Assembly: GCA_017995075.1 (NCBI GenBank)
Contig: JAGOJO010000009.1
Location: 1-57,878 of the forward strand
DNA: 57,878 nt
From: Bacteroidia bacterium
Lineage (GTDB): Bacteria; Bacteroidota; Bacteroidia; AKYH767-A; OLB10
Direction of reading: 5' to 3'
Below the pieces are notes generated by a model. That model saw nothing but the letters and a program-made list of their open reading frames with translations. It was not told where the DNA came from and ran no database searches. Below, piece after piece: positions 6,776 through 14,532 of this stretch. The first letter of the stretch is position 1; each line of letters opens with the position of its first letter. Made by a program: the position numbers and the translations under genes.

Positions 6776-8650
6776 ATGAATATCTTCACGGCGGAACAAA
6801 TCACGAAAGCGTACAACGAAAAACCACTTTTTACAAAAATTGATATTTCGCTGGGAGAGAACCAGAAAATGGCGTTGATTGCGGCGAATGGGAGCGGTAA
6901 AACGACGCTGATGCGGATGCTGGCCGGTAAGGAAGTGCCGGATGAAGGGAAAATTTCCTTTCGCAGTGATTTACGTATAGGGTATCTCGATCAGGATCCG
7001 TATTTCCCTCCGGAGGCTTCGGTGATGGATTGTATTTTCGAGCCGGGTCATCCTGTGTTGCATGCCATCGGTGAGTACGAGAAATTGCTGGATATGGGTG
7101 ATGATATCGACCAGGTGGAGTTGCAGGTGGTGATGGATAAGATCGATTTGTTGAATGGCTGGGACTATGAAGCACGTGCGGCAGAAGTGTTGGGTAAACT
7201 GGGAATACATCAGCTGGACAAGCCTACCCGTTTGATGTCGGGTGGACAAAAGAAGAGAATTGCATTGGCGCGTTTGCTGATTGAGGATCTCGATTTACTT
7301 TTGCTGGATGAGCCTACCAACCACCTGGATCTGGATATGATTGAGTGGCTGGAGCAATACCTGAAACGACAGAATAAACCGTTGTTGTTGATTTCCCACG
7401 ACAGGTATTTCCTGGATAATGTCTGCAATGTGATTACGGAACTGGAAAATAACCGCATCTACACGTACAACGGAAACTACGGTTATTACCTGGAGCGTAA
7501 GGAAGAGAGAGAATCGCAGGAGCGGGCCAGCATTGATAAGGCGCGGAATTTGTATCGTCGTGAGTTGGAGTGGATGCGTCGTCAACCAAAGGCCCGTACA
7601 ACGAAGTCAAAGTCGAGGCAGGATTCGTTTTATGAAGTAGAAGAGGAGGCGAAATCAAAGCGAACTGAAGCACGCATGCAAATCACTATGCAGATGAACC
7701 GTCTGGGTAGTAAAATCCTGGAGCTGGAGAATATCTGCAAATCATTTGATGGCAAAACATTGCTGAAAGATTTTTCCTATACGTTTAAGAAGGGAGAGAA
7801 GATTGGGTTGATTGGGCGGAATGGTGCCGGTAAATCGACGTTGCTGAATATTATTATGGAGCAACTGAAGCCGGATGCAGGTCGGGTGAAGACAGGGGAG
7901 ACAGTGGTGTACGGCTATTATTCGCAGATGGGTATGACCCTGCCGGAAGATAAGCGGGTGATTGAGGTGGTGAAGGATATCGCCGAATATGTTGAAACCG
8001 GGGATGGTAACTGGATGGGCGTTTCTCAGTTTTTGAATCATTTTCAGTTTACTGGTGCCAAGCAGCATTCCTTCGTTTCAAAGCTGAGCGGTGGAGAAAA
8101 GAAACGTTTGTACCTGCTGACTATTTTATTGAAGAACCCGAACTTTCTGATTCTGGATGAACCAACCAATGACCTCGATATCGTGACGTTGAATATTCTG
8201 GAGGAGTTCCTGGATGGATATCAGGGTTGTTTGTTGATGGTAACGCACGACCGTTATTTTATGGATCGGTTGGTGGACCACGTTTTTGTACTGGATGGTC
8301 AAGGCGGTGTAAAGGATATTCACGGAAATTACACAGATTACCGCAGTATGTTTGATGCGATTCCGGTGATTAAGGAGGAGAAGAAACAGGTGACCGCAGT
8401 GAAGGAAGTGCAGGAACCGGTGGTGAAGAAGAAAAACAAGCTGAGTTATAAAGAGCAGAAGGAACTGGAGCAACTCGAAGCCGATATCGAACGTCTCGAA
8501 AAACGGAAGAAGGAATTGGTGGATATTATGAACGGTGGAATCTCACACGATGAGATGAAGCGATACGCGGATGAGTTTAAGTTCGCAGAGAATATGCTGG
8601 ATGAAAAATCGATGCGCTGGCTTGAATTGCAGACGTTGCTGGAAGGCTGA
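6776..8650 (+). CDS. uup: ABC-F family ATPase, Uup-like
   Basis: 624 residues, cytoplasmic, no membrane segments. Two ABC ATPase domains are joined by a charged linker. Domain 1: Walker A AANGSGKTT (about residue 38), signature LMSGGQKKR (about 152), Walker B LLLLDEPTNHLD (about 174). Domain 2: Walker A GRNGAGKST (about 349), signature LSGGEKKR (about 437), Walker B FLILDEPTNDLD (about 461). The linker contains ERESQERASIDKARNLYRRELEWMRRQPKARTTKSKSRQDSFYE, the tRNA-contacting P-site linker region. The C-terminal coiled coil (KLSYKEQKELEQLEADIERLEKRKKEL) is the Uup-type domain that binds nucleic acid. ABC-F proteins act on the ribosome E site; Uup is linked to stalled-ribosome rescue and DNA branch structures. 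Subfamily naming is by the C-terminal domain and is moderately sure. Confidence 0.92.
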   Translation: MNIFTAEQITKAYNEKPLFTKIDISLGENQKMALIAANGSGKTTLMRMLAGKEVPDEGKISFRSDLRIGYLDQDPYFPPEASVMDCIFEPGHPVLHAIGEYEKLLDMGDDIDQVELQVVMDKIDLLNGWDYEARAAEVLGKLGIHQLDKPTRLMSGGQKKRIALARLLIEDLDLLLLDEPTNHLDLDMIEWLEQYLKRQNKPLLLISHDRYFLDNVCNVITELENNRIYTYNGNYGYYLERKEERESQERASIDKARNLYRRELEWMRRQPKARTTKSKSRQDSFYEVEEEAKSKRTEARMQITMQMNRLGSKILELENICKSFDGKTLLKDFSYTFKKGEKIGLIGRNGAGKSTLLNIIMEQLKPDAGRVKTGETVVYGYYSQMGMTLPEDKRVIEVVKDIAEYVETGDGNWMGVSQFLNHFQFTGAKQHSFVSKLSGGEKKRLYLLTILLKNPNFLILDEPTNDLDIVTLNILEEFLDGYQGCLLMVTHDRYFMDRLVDHVFVLDGQGGVKDIHGNYTDYRSMFDAIPVIKEEKKQVTAVKEVQEPVVKKKNKLSYKEQKELEQLEADIERLEKRKKELVDIMNGGISHDEMKRYADEFKFAENMLDEKSMRWLELQTLLEG

Positions 8651-8676
8651 TCGATGAAATAATTCGCGGTTGCTGT

Positions 8677-9504
8677 TCAGGTATTCGCAAACCGAAACAA
8701 CTGACGCGCCATCTGACAATCGTAATTTTTATCAGCAAGAGTTGCTATCCATTGTATTCCGCGTACAGCATTGGAAAGGATGATCTCATCTGCCAGTGCA
8801 ATCTCCGTTTCAGTAATCATCTGCTCGCGGAAAGGAATACCGTTTTTTTCTGCGATGTCGAGTAAGTATCTCCTGTAAACACCATCTACACAACCTTCGG
8901 ATAGGGGAGCCGTTAGTAAGGTGTTATTCATCCAAATGAAAAAATTGCAGGATAAACTCTCGATGAAATGTCCGGAGGTATTTACCAGCAGACATTCTTC
9001 CAGTCCTTCGTGTTTCGCATGAATACCCGCCATTACATAAAGCTGACTGGAGATCGATTTAATATTCGAGAATGGACCTTTCGCCTTAGCCTGTCGGGTG
9101 TAAATACCGGCGCGTAATCCTTTCTCCGGAAATTCCATAGGTCCGGAAAGTGTCTGTATATTGATCAGGTAGCCCGTGCTGTTTTTCTCCGGTGTGTAAT
9201 TTCCCGGACCCTGACGAAAAAATGTAATCCTTGCACGCAGGTAGTCACCACTTTTATTAGCAGCACTCAGGGAAACAATCAACGACTCTATTTCTTCCAC
9301 GGATGAAAAAACATCAGGTTGCATCTCGAGTAACAACAATGCTTTTTGCATACGTTGAAAATGCATATTGCCTCGAAGAATCTTCCCATGCTCCACCCGC
9401 ATACTTTCGAAGAATCCATCTCCGTAATAAAATCCGCGATTATTGAACAACTGACTTGAGTTATCCTCGTTCACCGGTTGTCCGTTCAGTAACATTTTAT
9501 CCAT
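8677..9504 (-). CDS. Class IV aminotransferase, aminodeoxychorismate-lyase-like
   Basis: 275 residues with fold-type IV PLP-enzyme features: LFNNRGFYYGDGFFESMRV near residue 22 (the G-D-G-x-F-E-S motif), RLxRGNMHFQRMQKAL near 50, the acceptor-loop segment ECLLVNTSGHFIESLSCNFF near 170, and LTAPLSEGCVDGVYRRYLLDIA near 197. These fit 4-amino-4-deoxychorismate lyase (PabC), which makes p-aminobenzoate for folate, or a branched-chain/D-amino-acid aminotransferase. The expected lysine is in the TxxxAKGPFSNIKS segment near 147. It lies 8 bp downstream of the rhomboid gene on the same strand, so the two are likely cotranscribed. I prefer PabC-like but cannot exclude a related aminotransferase. Confidence 0.85.
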   Translation of the reverse strand: MDKMLLNGQPVNEDNSSQLFNNRGFYYGDGFFESMRVEHGKILRGNMHFQRMQKALLLLEMQPDVFSSVEEIESLIVSLSAANKSGDYLRARITFFRQGPGNYTPEKNSTGYLINIQTLSGPMEFPEKGLRAGIYTRQAKAKGPFSNIKSISSQLYVMAGIHAKHEGLEECLLVNTSGHFIESLSCNFFIWMNNTLLTAPLSEGCVDGVYRRYLLDIAEKNGIPFREQMITETEIALADEIILSNAVRGIQWIATLADKNYDCQMARQLFRFANT

Positions 9505-9512
9505 GACGTTGG

Positions 9513-10127
9513 CTATATACGGTTCAGTAACTGATCAAGGAAATATAGAAACAATGTTGGTTTCAGTGCCAGTGTAAACAGGATACCGAATAGGGCTCCC
9601 CAATAATGTGCATCGTGATTAATACCGGTATTCCCCTGCTGCGCCATTCTGTACTCAATAAAAAGATAAATCGGTCCAAAGAGAATTCCCGGCACACCCA
9701 ATATTCCGAAGAAATAGATATTCTGCCAGGGCTGGAAGATAATAGCAGCAAAGATGATCGCCGATACAGCACCTGAAGCACCGAGTGAATTGTAGTAATG
9801 ATTGTTTTTATGCTTGGCCAGCGTTGGTGCATTCGCAATCACAATTCCTCCCAGGTACAAGAGCGAATAGTACACGGTTCCCATATCGCCGAAAACAGCA
9901 TTGTAAGCACTCTCCACTGCCAGACCAAAACCGTAGAACGCAAAAAGGTTAAAGAAGAGATGCATGAAGTCGGCATGGATAAATCCGGAACTAAGCATAC
10001 GCCACCATTGTTTGCGGTGATGAACCAGGTAAGGATTCAAAATCCACTTCCGCATAAATTCTTCATTGTTAAATGCGATAAATGATGCACCCAATGTTGC
10101 AATGATCAGTATGACAGTAATGCTCAT
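9513..10127 (-). CDS. Rhomboid family intramembrane serine protease
   Basis: 204 residues, about six membrane segments. Rhomboids cut membrane proteins within or near the bilayer. Catalytic serine: SLGASGAVSAIIFA near residue 115 (G-x-S-G form, ASG). Catalytic histidine: NHDAHYWGALFGILFT near residue 172, the usual H in TM6. The HxxxN segment ADFMHLFFNLFAFYGFG near 53 carries the conserved H and N of TM2 that make the oxyanion hole. All key residues are present, so the enzyme is probably active; the substrate is unknown. On the minus strand, TATCTTTA lies 4 bp before the ATG. pabC-like follows 8 bp downstream. Confidence 0.93.
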   Translation of the reverse strand: MSITVILIIATLGASFIAFNNEEFMRKWILNPYLVHHRKQWWRMLSSGFIHADFMHLFFNLFAFYGFGLAVESAYNAVFGDMGTVYYSLLYLGGIVIANAPTLAKHKNNHYYNSLGASGAVSAIIFAAIIFQPWQNIYFFGILGVPGILFGPIYLFIEYRMAQQGNTGINHDAHYWGALFGILFTLALKPTLFLYFLDQLLNRI

Positions 10128-10131
10128 GGGG

Positions 10132-10139
10132 TAAAGATA
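10132..10139 (-). promoter_or_regulatory. TATCTTTA, one-mismatch -7 box of rhomboid gene
   Basis: Minus-strand TATCTTTA differs from TAnnTTTG only at the last base and ends 4 bp (CCCC) before the ATG, the same phase as the perfect boxes elsewhere in the window. Confidence 0.4.
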
Positions 10140-10220
10140 AGGAATTCAGGATTTTGGGTTGAAATAGACTTTGTTAAATGATTGTATCCGTTTAAAAACG
10201 CCTATCCCATATTCCTGATT

Positions 10221-10228
10221 CATTTTTG
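10221..10228 (+). promoter_or_regulatory. CATTTTTG, one-mismatch -7 box of comEC
   Basis: CATTTTTG differs from TAnnTTTG at the first base and ends 4 bp before the ATG at 10233. Confidence 0.4.
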
Positions 10229-10232
10229 CAGG

Positions 10233-11861
10233 ATGGAGCAGGTGTTGACGAATAGAAAATACGAGGTGTTCGGAAATTCATGGCCATTGCTGCGAAAGAT
10301 TCCGGTATTGCGTTTCCTTCTTCCCTTTTGTGCCGGTATCCTCTGGGCGGATGCTGTGGACTGGCAGGTCCGTGGCGACTGGATGATTCCGGTATTGATA
10401 CTTCAATTTATCTTTTGCCTTTCATTGTTAGCGTTTATCAAAGCCGGATTTCGACGACGTCATGTATTCGGCTTGTTGTTGCAGGTAGTTTTGCTTGTAC
10501 AGGGATTTAGCTGGTGTATCCTTAACAAACATGCGGGACGACCTTTGCATTTTACCCGGTATGAAAATGTAGAGTATTATTCGGGGAAGTTAAGCACTAC
10601 ATTGCTTGAACGGCCTAAGTCGTTTCGCGGACAAATTGAAATCAACGCAGTTTATACGGAGGGAAGCTGGAAGCCGGCAGAGGGAAAGTTGCTGACGTAT
10701 TTCAGGAAGGATAGTAGTCAACATTTGGAGTACGGTTCAGAAATTCTCTTCAAGGCTAAACCGGATTTGTTTTCATTGCAGGATACATCTGTATTTGTCA
10801 AATTATTTATACGTCGTCAAATTTATGCCCGCGCTTATGTCAATCAGGTTTTAAAATTACCATCATCAACACAAATGCTTTCTTTTTCGGAGATGGCTGT
10901 TGCCTGCAGAATAGCTATCTGTAAAAAGCTGCAGGAGCAAATGGGAAATACACAGGAAGCAGCCATTGCAGTTGCATTGCTGGTAGGAGAGGAGATCAGT
11001 ATTGATGATGAGATCAACGCGGCGTATGCTGCTACCGGAACATTACATGTATTGAGTGTGTCAGGAATGCATGTCGGATTAATCTTTTTCCTGCTGAGTT
11101 TTCTGCTCAAACCATTGATGAATCACCAGTACGGGAAGCATGTGTATTATCCATTGGTGATGTTGCTCATCTGGTTATATGCATTCATCGCCGGCGCAGC
11201 ACCTTCCATTATCAGAGCCAGTACCATGTGTATGTTTTTCCTCATCGCTAAATGGATCGACCGGAAGAATCAGGGATTTGGTGCATTGGGGGCCTCTCTG
11301 TTTTTTATTCTGCTGGTGAACCCTCATAATTTATATGAACCCGGATTGCAGTTGTCTTTTTTCGCTGTATGGGGAATTATTTGGTTGCAACGTCCCTTGA
11401 TTCGCTTATGGGTGCCTAAAAAATGGTGGCTTTACAAAACCTGGGAAATGACTTGTGTATCGCTCGCTGCGCAGATCATGACATTGCCGGTTTCACTTTT
11501 ATACTTCGGACAATTTCCCAACTATTTTCTTTTAGCGAATCTGGTGGTTATACCTATCACAACCATCTGCATTTATGGATTCATTCTGCAATTGATAGTA
11601 AGTCCGCTTACATATATCGCTGAATGGGTCACAGTCATCAATACTTTTTTACTGAAATGTTCTAACGCAATTGTCATGGAGATGCAGCACTGGCCCGGAG
11701 CTGTAAGTCACTGGAAAATCTACATGGCTGATGCAATAATGTTATATCTCTTTATTGCTTGTCTGGAAAACTGGTTGCGCACCAAACGATTCGATATGCT
11801 CTTGCGATTACTGATTCTCCTGAATGGCTTTACGCTTATCAGGATAATTCATCAAGTCTGA
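10233..11861 (+). CDS. comEC: ComEC/Rec2-type DNA-uptake channel, without MBL domain
   Basis: 542 residues from ATG 10233 (a TTG at 10182 would add 17 unlikely residues). Multi-pass inner-membrane protein. The N-terminal part (about 1-190) has two or three membrane segments and a soluble beta-rich DUF4131-like domain. The competence domain follows: LHVLSVSGMHVGLIFFLLSFLL (about residue 273) is the signature HxLAxSGxHV helix, then FIAGAAPSIIRASTMCMFF (about 330) and LQLSFFAVWGI (about 385). ComEC moves single-stranded DNA into the cytoplasm during natural transformation. The usual C-terminal metallo-beta-lactamase domain is absent, as in many Bacteroidota homologues. Its 3' end overlaps the convergent MBL hydrolase gene by 23 bp. 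Confidence 0.9.
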   Translation: MEQVLTNRKYEVFGNSWPLLRKIPVLRFLLPFCAGILWADAVDWQVRGDWMIPVLILQFIFCLSLLAFIKAGFRRRHVFGLLLQVVLLVQGFSWCILNKHAGRPLHFTRYENVEYYSGKLSTTLLERPKSFRGQIEINAVYTEGSWKPAEGKLLTYFRKDSSQHLEYGSEILFKAKPDLFSLQDTSVFVKLFIRRQIYARAYVNQVLKLPSSTQMLSFSEMAVACRIAICKKLQEQMGNTQEAAIAVALLVGEEISIDDEINAAYAATGTLHVLSVSGMHVGLIFFLLSFLLKPLMNHQYGKHVYYPLVMLLIWLYAFIAGAAPSIIRASTMCMFFLIAKWIDRKNQGFGALGASLFFILLVNPHNLYEPGLQLSFFAVWGIIWLQRPLIRLWVPKKWWLYKTWEMTCVSLAAQIMTLPVSLLYFGQFPNYFLLANLVVIPITTICIYGFILQLIVSPLTYIAEWVTVINTFLLKCSNAIVMEMQHWPGAVSHWKIYMADAIMLYLFIACLENWLRTKRFDMLLRLLILLNGFTLIRIIHQV

Positions 11862-12678
11862 ACAACTGATCAGGACGCACACCCTTATCAGTTAACTTCA
11901 AAGAGCAACATTCAATTGATGGATCATGCTCAAAGAACAGAATATAATCGTTCGCTTGTGCATTCGTTAAGAAGGCGGCTTTCTCCTGCAAGGTCAACAG
12001 GGGACGAGTGTCATACGCCATTACAAACGGCACAGGAAGGTGAGCAGCAGAAGGAAGCAGATCGGCCATAAAAACGATTGTTTTGCCTTTGTAGCTGATA
12101 TGAGGAAGCATCATTCCGTCGGTATGACCATTCATGTAAACTATTTTCACACCCGGAAAAAGTTCAGCACCTTCAGTCGTAAATTTCAATTGCCCTGACT
12201 CTTCAATCGGAATAATATTTTCTTTCAGGAAACTCGCTTTTTCACGAGCATTGGGTTGCGTTGCCCATTTCCAGTGATTTTCGTTGCTCCAGAACGTAGC
12301 ATTTGTGAAAGCAGGCACCAGTTGTCCATCATTTCTTCGAACGATACTCCCACCGCAATGATCAAAATGCAAATGAGTCAGAAAAACATCCGTAATATCA
12401 TCAAACCCGAAGCCAAGTGCCGCAAGTGATTTCTCCAATGTTGCATCTCCGTGCAGGTAATAATGTCCGAAGAATTTTTCGTCCTGTTTATTACCGATGC
12501 CATTATCCACGAGTATCAGGCGATCTCCATCCTCAATCAGCAGACAACGCATCGCCCAGGTGCACATGTTGTTTTCATCTGCCGGATTAAGTTTGTTCCA
12601 CATTGTTTTAGGCACTACACCAAACATAGCACCGCCATCAAGTTTAAATAAGCCGGTGTCAATGGAATGAAGCTTCAT
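11839..12678 (-). CDS. MBL-fold metallo-hydrolase, lactonase-like
   Basis: 279 residues, cytoplasmic. The metal-binding motif THLHFDHCGG (H-x-H-x-D-H) is near residue 105, a second histidine is in NGHTDGMMLP near residue 190, the bridging aspartate is in VFMADLLPSAAH near 210, and the final His is in FFEHDP near 252. The layout resembles N-acyl-homoserine-lactone lactonases and related hydrolases. The substrate is uncertain; many such enzymes act on other lactones or esters. The start is ATG 12676-12678 (MKLHSIDTG); a longer frame to 12738 runs into an octamer repeat and would remove the promoter box. Its 3' end overlaps comEC by 23 bp; the two are convergent, so shared function is not implied. 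Confidence 0.88.
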   Translation of the reverse strand: MKLHSIDTGLFKLDGGAMFGVVPKTMWNKLNPADENNMCTWAMRCLLIEDGDRLILVDNGIGNKQDEKFFGHYYLHGDATLEKSLAALGFGFDDITDVFLTHLHFDHCGGSIVRRNDGQLVPAFTNATFWSNENHWKWATQPNAREKASFLKENIIPIEESGQLKFTTEGAELFPGVKIVYMNGHTDGMMLPHISYKGKTIVFMADLLPSAAHLPVPFVMAYDTRPLLTLQEKAAFLTNAQANDYILFFEHDPSIECCSLKLTDKGVRPDQLFRLDELS

Positions 12679-12694
12679 AAGCAATATATTTCCA

Positions 12695-12702
12695 CAAATG
12701 TA
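12695..12702 (-). promoter_or_regulatory. TACATTTG -7 box of the MBL hydrolase
   Basis: Perfect TAnnTTTG on the minus strand, 16 bp before the ATG. Its upstream side is the octamer array, so the repeat may form the promoter's -33 region. Confidence 0.6.
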
Positions 12703-12706
12703 GGGA

Positions 12707-12770
12707 ATTGGCAAATTGGCTAATTGGCAAGTTGGCAAATTAGCAAGCGGGTGAGTTGAGAAGTTGGAGA
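12707..12770. repeat. Octanucleotide tandem array
   Basis: Eight 8-bp units, for example TTGGCAAA, TTGGCTAA, TTGGCAAG, TTGGCAAA, TTAGCAAG, then more diverged CGGGTGAG, TTGAGAAG, TTGGAGAG. Different unit length from the heptamer array at 2151. Part of the 308-bp gap 12679-12986, which also holds a dispersed repeat and the promoters of both flanking genes. Confidence 0.8.
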
Positions 12771-12880
12771 GTATCCCGGCTGAGGATTTCTTTTAGGGAA
12801 CTGTTGGGACCTGTCGGGAGCTTGCCTCTTGGAACCTCGGGGGCAAATTTGGGATTAGGTGGAATAAATACTTTTAACAG

Positions 12881-12931
12881 GAATAAATCCGCGCAAACCC
12901 GCATGATCCGATTTATCCGCGTTCCCACCTT
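12881..12931 (+). repeat. Dispersed AAATCCGCG...ATCCGCGTTCCCAC element
   Basis: Begins AATAAATCCGCGCAAACC and ends TTATCCGCGTTCCCACC. Related copies are at 31379-31471, 36755-36805 and, reversed, 14375-14423. All are intergenic and near gene ends or starts. Confidence 0.65.
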
Positions 12932-12974
12932 TCGCCGGATGGCCTATGGTCTCGTTTTGTGTTCTGCAAATCAA

Positions 12975-12982
12975 TATTTTTG
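12975..12982 (+). promoter_or_regulatory. TATTTTTG -7 box of the Mur ligase gene
   Basis: Perfect TAnnTTTG, 4 bp before ATG 12987. A TTTG at 12956-12959 lies 15 bp upstream as a possible, slightly close, -33 element. Confidence 0.65.
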
Positions 12983-12986
12983 TTGT

Positions 12987-14360
12987 ATGATGAACGTTCA
13001 TTTTATCGCGATTGGAGGTGCTGCGATGCATAATCTGGCGCTGGCCTTGCAACATAAGGGATATCAGGTTACGGGTTCGGATGATGAGATCAATGAGCCT
13101 TCGAAGAGTCGTTTGGAGAAGGCCGGATTATTACCTGGAGAGATGGGCTGGTTTACGGAGCGAATCCACAGCGGACTCGATGCTGTGATCCTTGGTATGC
13201 ATGCCCGGGCGGAGAATCCGGAGTTGCTTCGTGCCAAGGAATTGGGTATTCCGGTGTTTTCTTATCCTGAGTATCTCTATGAGCAGTCGAAAAACAAACG
13301 TCGATTCGTGGTGGGTGGGAGTCATGGCAAAACCAGCATCACCGCTATGATTCTGCATGTATTGAACTTCCATAAAGTTGATTTTGATTACATGGTAGGT
13401 TCGCAGCTGGAAGGTTTTGACCGAATGGTGCGGTTATCCGAATCAGCTCCTATCATTATTCTCGAGGGCGATGAGTATTTATCTTCCCCGATCGATCGTC
13501 GCCCGAAGTTTCACTTATACAAAGCAGATGTAGCCTTGCTCAGTGGTATCGCCTGGGATCATATCAATGTATTTCCCACATTCGATAATTATGTGGAGCA
13601 ATTTCGGATATACGTGAACGGTATACCTGAAAACGGGAGATTGATTTATTGCGATCAGGATCCCGAAGTAAAAACTGTTGGTGAGGCAGCAAGTCCGGTG
13701 AAGAATAAATCTCCGTATGGAATTCCGAAACACCGGATTGTAGATGGCACAACCATACTCGAAACAGCGCAAGGAGATGTTCCCTTACAGATATTCGGTA
13801 CACATAACCTGATGAACCTCGAAGGTGCAAGGTTGATGTGCAATGAGGCAGGTGTCAGCGATGCACAGTTTTACGAAGCTATTGGTTCTTTCAAGGGTGC
13901 AGCTCGTCGGTTGGAATTAATTGCCCGGACAGAGAAACTTATCGTGTTTAAAGATTTTGCACATTCACCTTCTAAGCTGAAAGCAACTACCGATGCTGTA
14001 AAAACGCAATTCAACGAACGGCGATTGGTAGCCTGCATGGAACTGCATACGTTTTCCAGTCTCAACGCTGCCTTTCTCGATGAGTACAAAGATGCCATGA
14101 AGCTCGCAGATGTTGCAGTCGTATATTTTAACCCGCAAACTATCGCTCATAAAAAACTCGAAGCTATTTCCACCGAGCAAGTGAAGAAGGCTTTCGGTCG
14201 CGACGATCTGATTGTGATGAATGCTTCTGCAGAGGTTCGTTCGTTCCTCGAGAATCAGGAATATAAAAAGGATGTCCTGCTCCTGATGAGTTCCGGTAAT
14301 TTCGATGGTATTGATCTGAATGCTTTCGGGAAGATGCTGGCAGAGGGAATTAGTGCCTGA
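12987..14360 (+). CDS. mpl: Mpl-type Mur ligase (UDP-MurNAc:tripeptide ligase)
   Basis: 457 residues. Mpl joins recycled murein tripeptide (or longer peptide) to UDP-MurNAc in the cytoplasm, feeding the peptidoglycan precursor pool. N-terminal Rossmann motif HFIAIGGAAMHNLALAL, then GSDDEINEP; central ATP site VVGGSHGKTSITAMI near residue 115; LEGDEYLSSPID near 160 and AWDHINVFPTFDNY near 190 are typical of Mpl rather than MurC. The final domain has FKDFAHSPSKLKATTDAV near 315. The start is the first of two adjacent ATGs at 12987 and 12990, chosen by the promoter phase. Upstream in-frame codons run through the dispersed repeat and are not credible. Confidence 0.93.
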   Translation: MMNVHFIAIGGAAMHNLALALQHKGYQVTGSDDEINEPSKSRLEKAGLLPGEMGWFTERIHSGLDAVILGMHARAENPELLRAKELGIPVFSYPEYLYEQSKNKRRFVVGGSHGKTSITAMILHVLNFHKVDFDYMVGSQLEGFDRMVRLSESAPIIILEGDEYLSSPIDRRPKFHLYKADVALLSGIAWDHINVFPTFDNYVEQFRIYVNGIPENGRLIYCDQDPEVKTVGEAASPVKNKSPYGIPKHRIVDGTTILETAQGDVPLQIFGTHNLMNLEGARLMCNEAGVSDAQFYEAIGSFKGAARRLELIARTEKLIVFKDFAHSPSKLKATTDAVKTQFNERRLVACMELHTFSSLNAAFLDEYKDAMKLADVAVVYFNPQTIAHKKLEAISTEQVKKAFGRDDLIVMNASAEVRSFLENQEYKKDVLLLMSSGNFDGIDLNAFGKMLAEGISA

Positions 14361-14374
14361 TAACTACTCGTTGG

Positions 14375-14423
14375 AGGGAACGCGGATTAGACGGAAAGAG
14401 AGATTTTCACAGATTTATTTAGT
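14375..14423 (-). repeat. Dispersed ATCCGCGTTCCC element, reverse orientation
   Basis: The minus strand reads AATAAATCTGTGAAAATC, then TCTAATCCGCGTTCCC: the same outline as the plus-strand copies at 12881, 31379 and 36755. Lies just downstream of mpl. Confidence 0.5.
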
Positions 14424-14485
14424 GGAAATATATTATTCAGGTTTAGAAATGTAAATCAGTAGAAAAGCTAACTATAAGTGCTATT

Positions 14486-14532
14486 AAAAAAACAAATGCC
14501 CCTGGTTTTAACCCGGGGCATTTGTTTTTTTT
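14486..14532. terminator. Bidirectional intrinsic terminator between mpl and rho
   Basis: Ten-base-pair stem CAAATGCCCC/GGGGCATTTG (14493-14502 and 14515-14524), A7 on the left and T8 on the right, so it can stop transcription both ways. The T-run overlaps the rho stop codon by two bases, so rho ends in its own terminator. Confidence 0.9.

Noticed and set aside
11839..12678. Treating the MBL hydrolase as the missing ComEC domain
   Set aside because: It is on the opposite strand, has its own promoter and a lactonase-like layout; not a frame-shifted piece of ComEC.
12756..12986. N-terminal extension of the Mur ligase
   Set aside because: It would contain the octamer array end and a dispersed repeat, and would lie ahead of the promoter.
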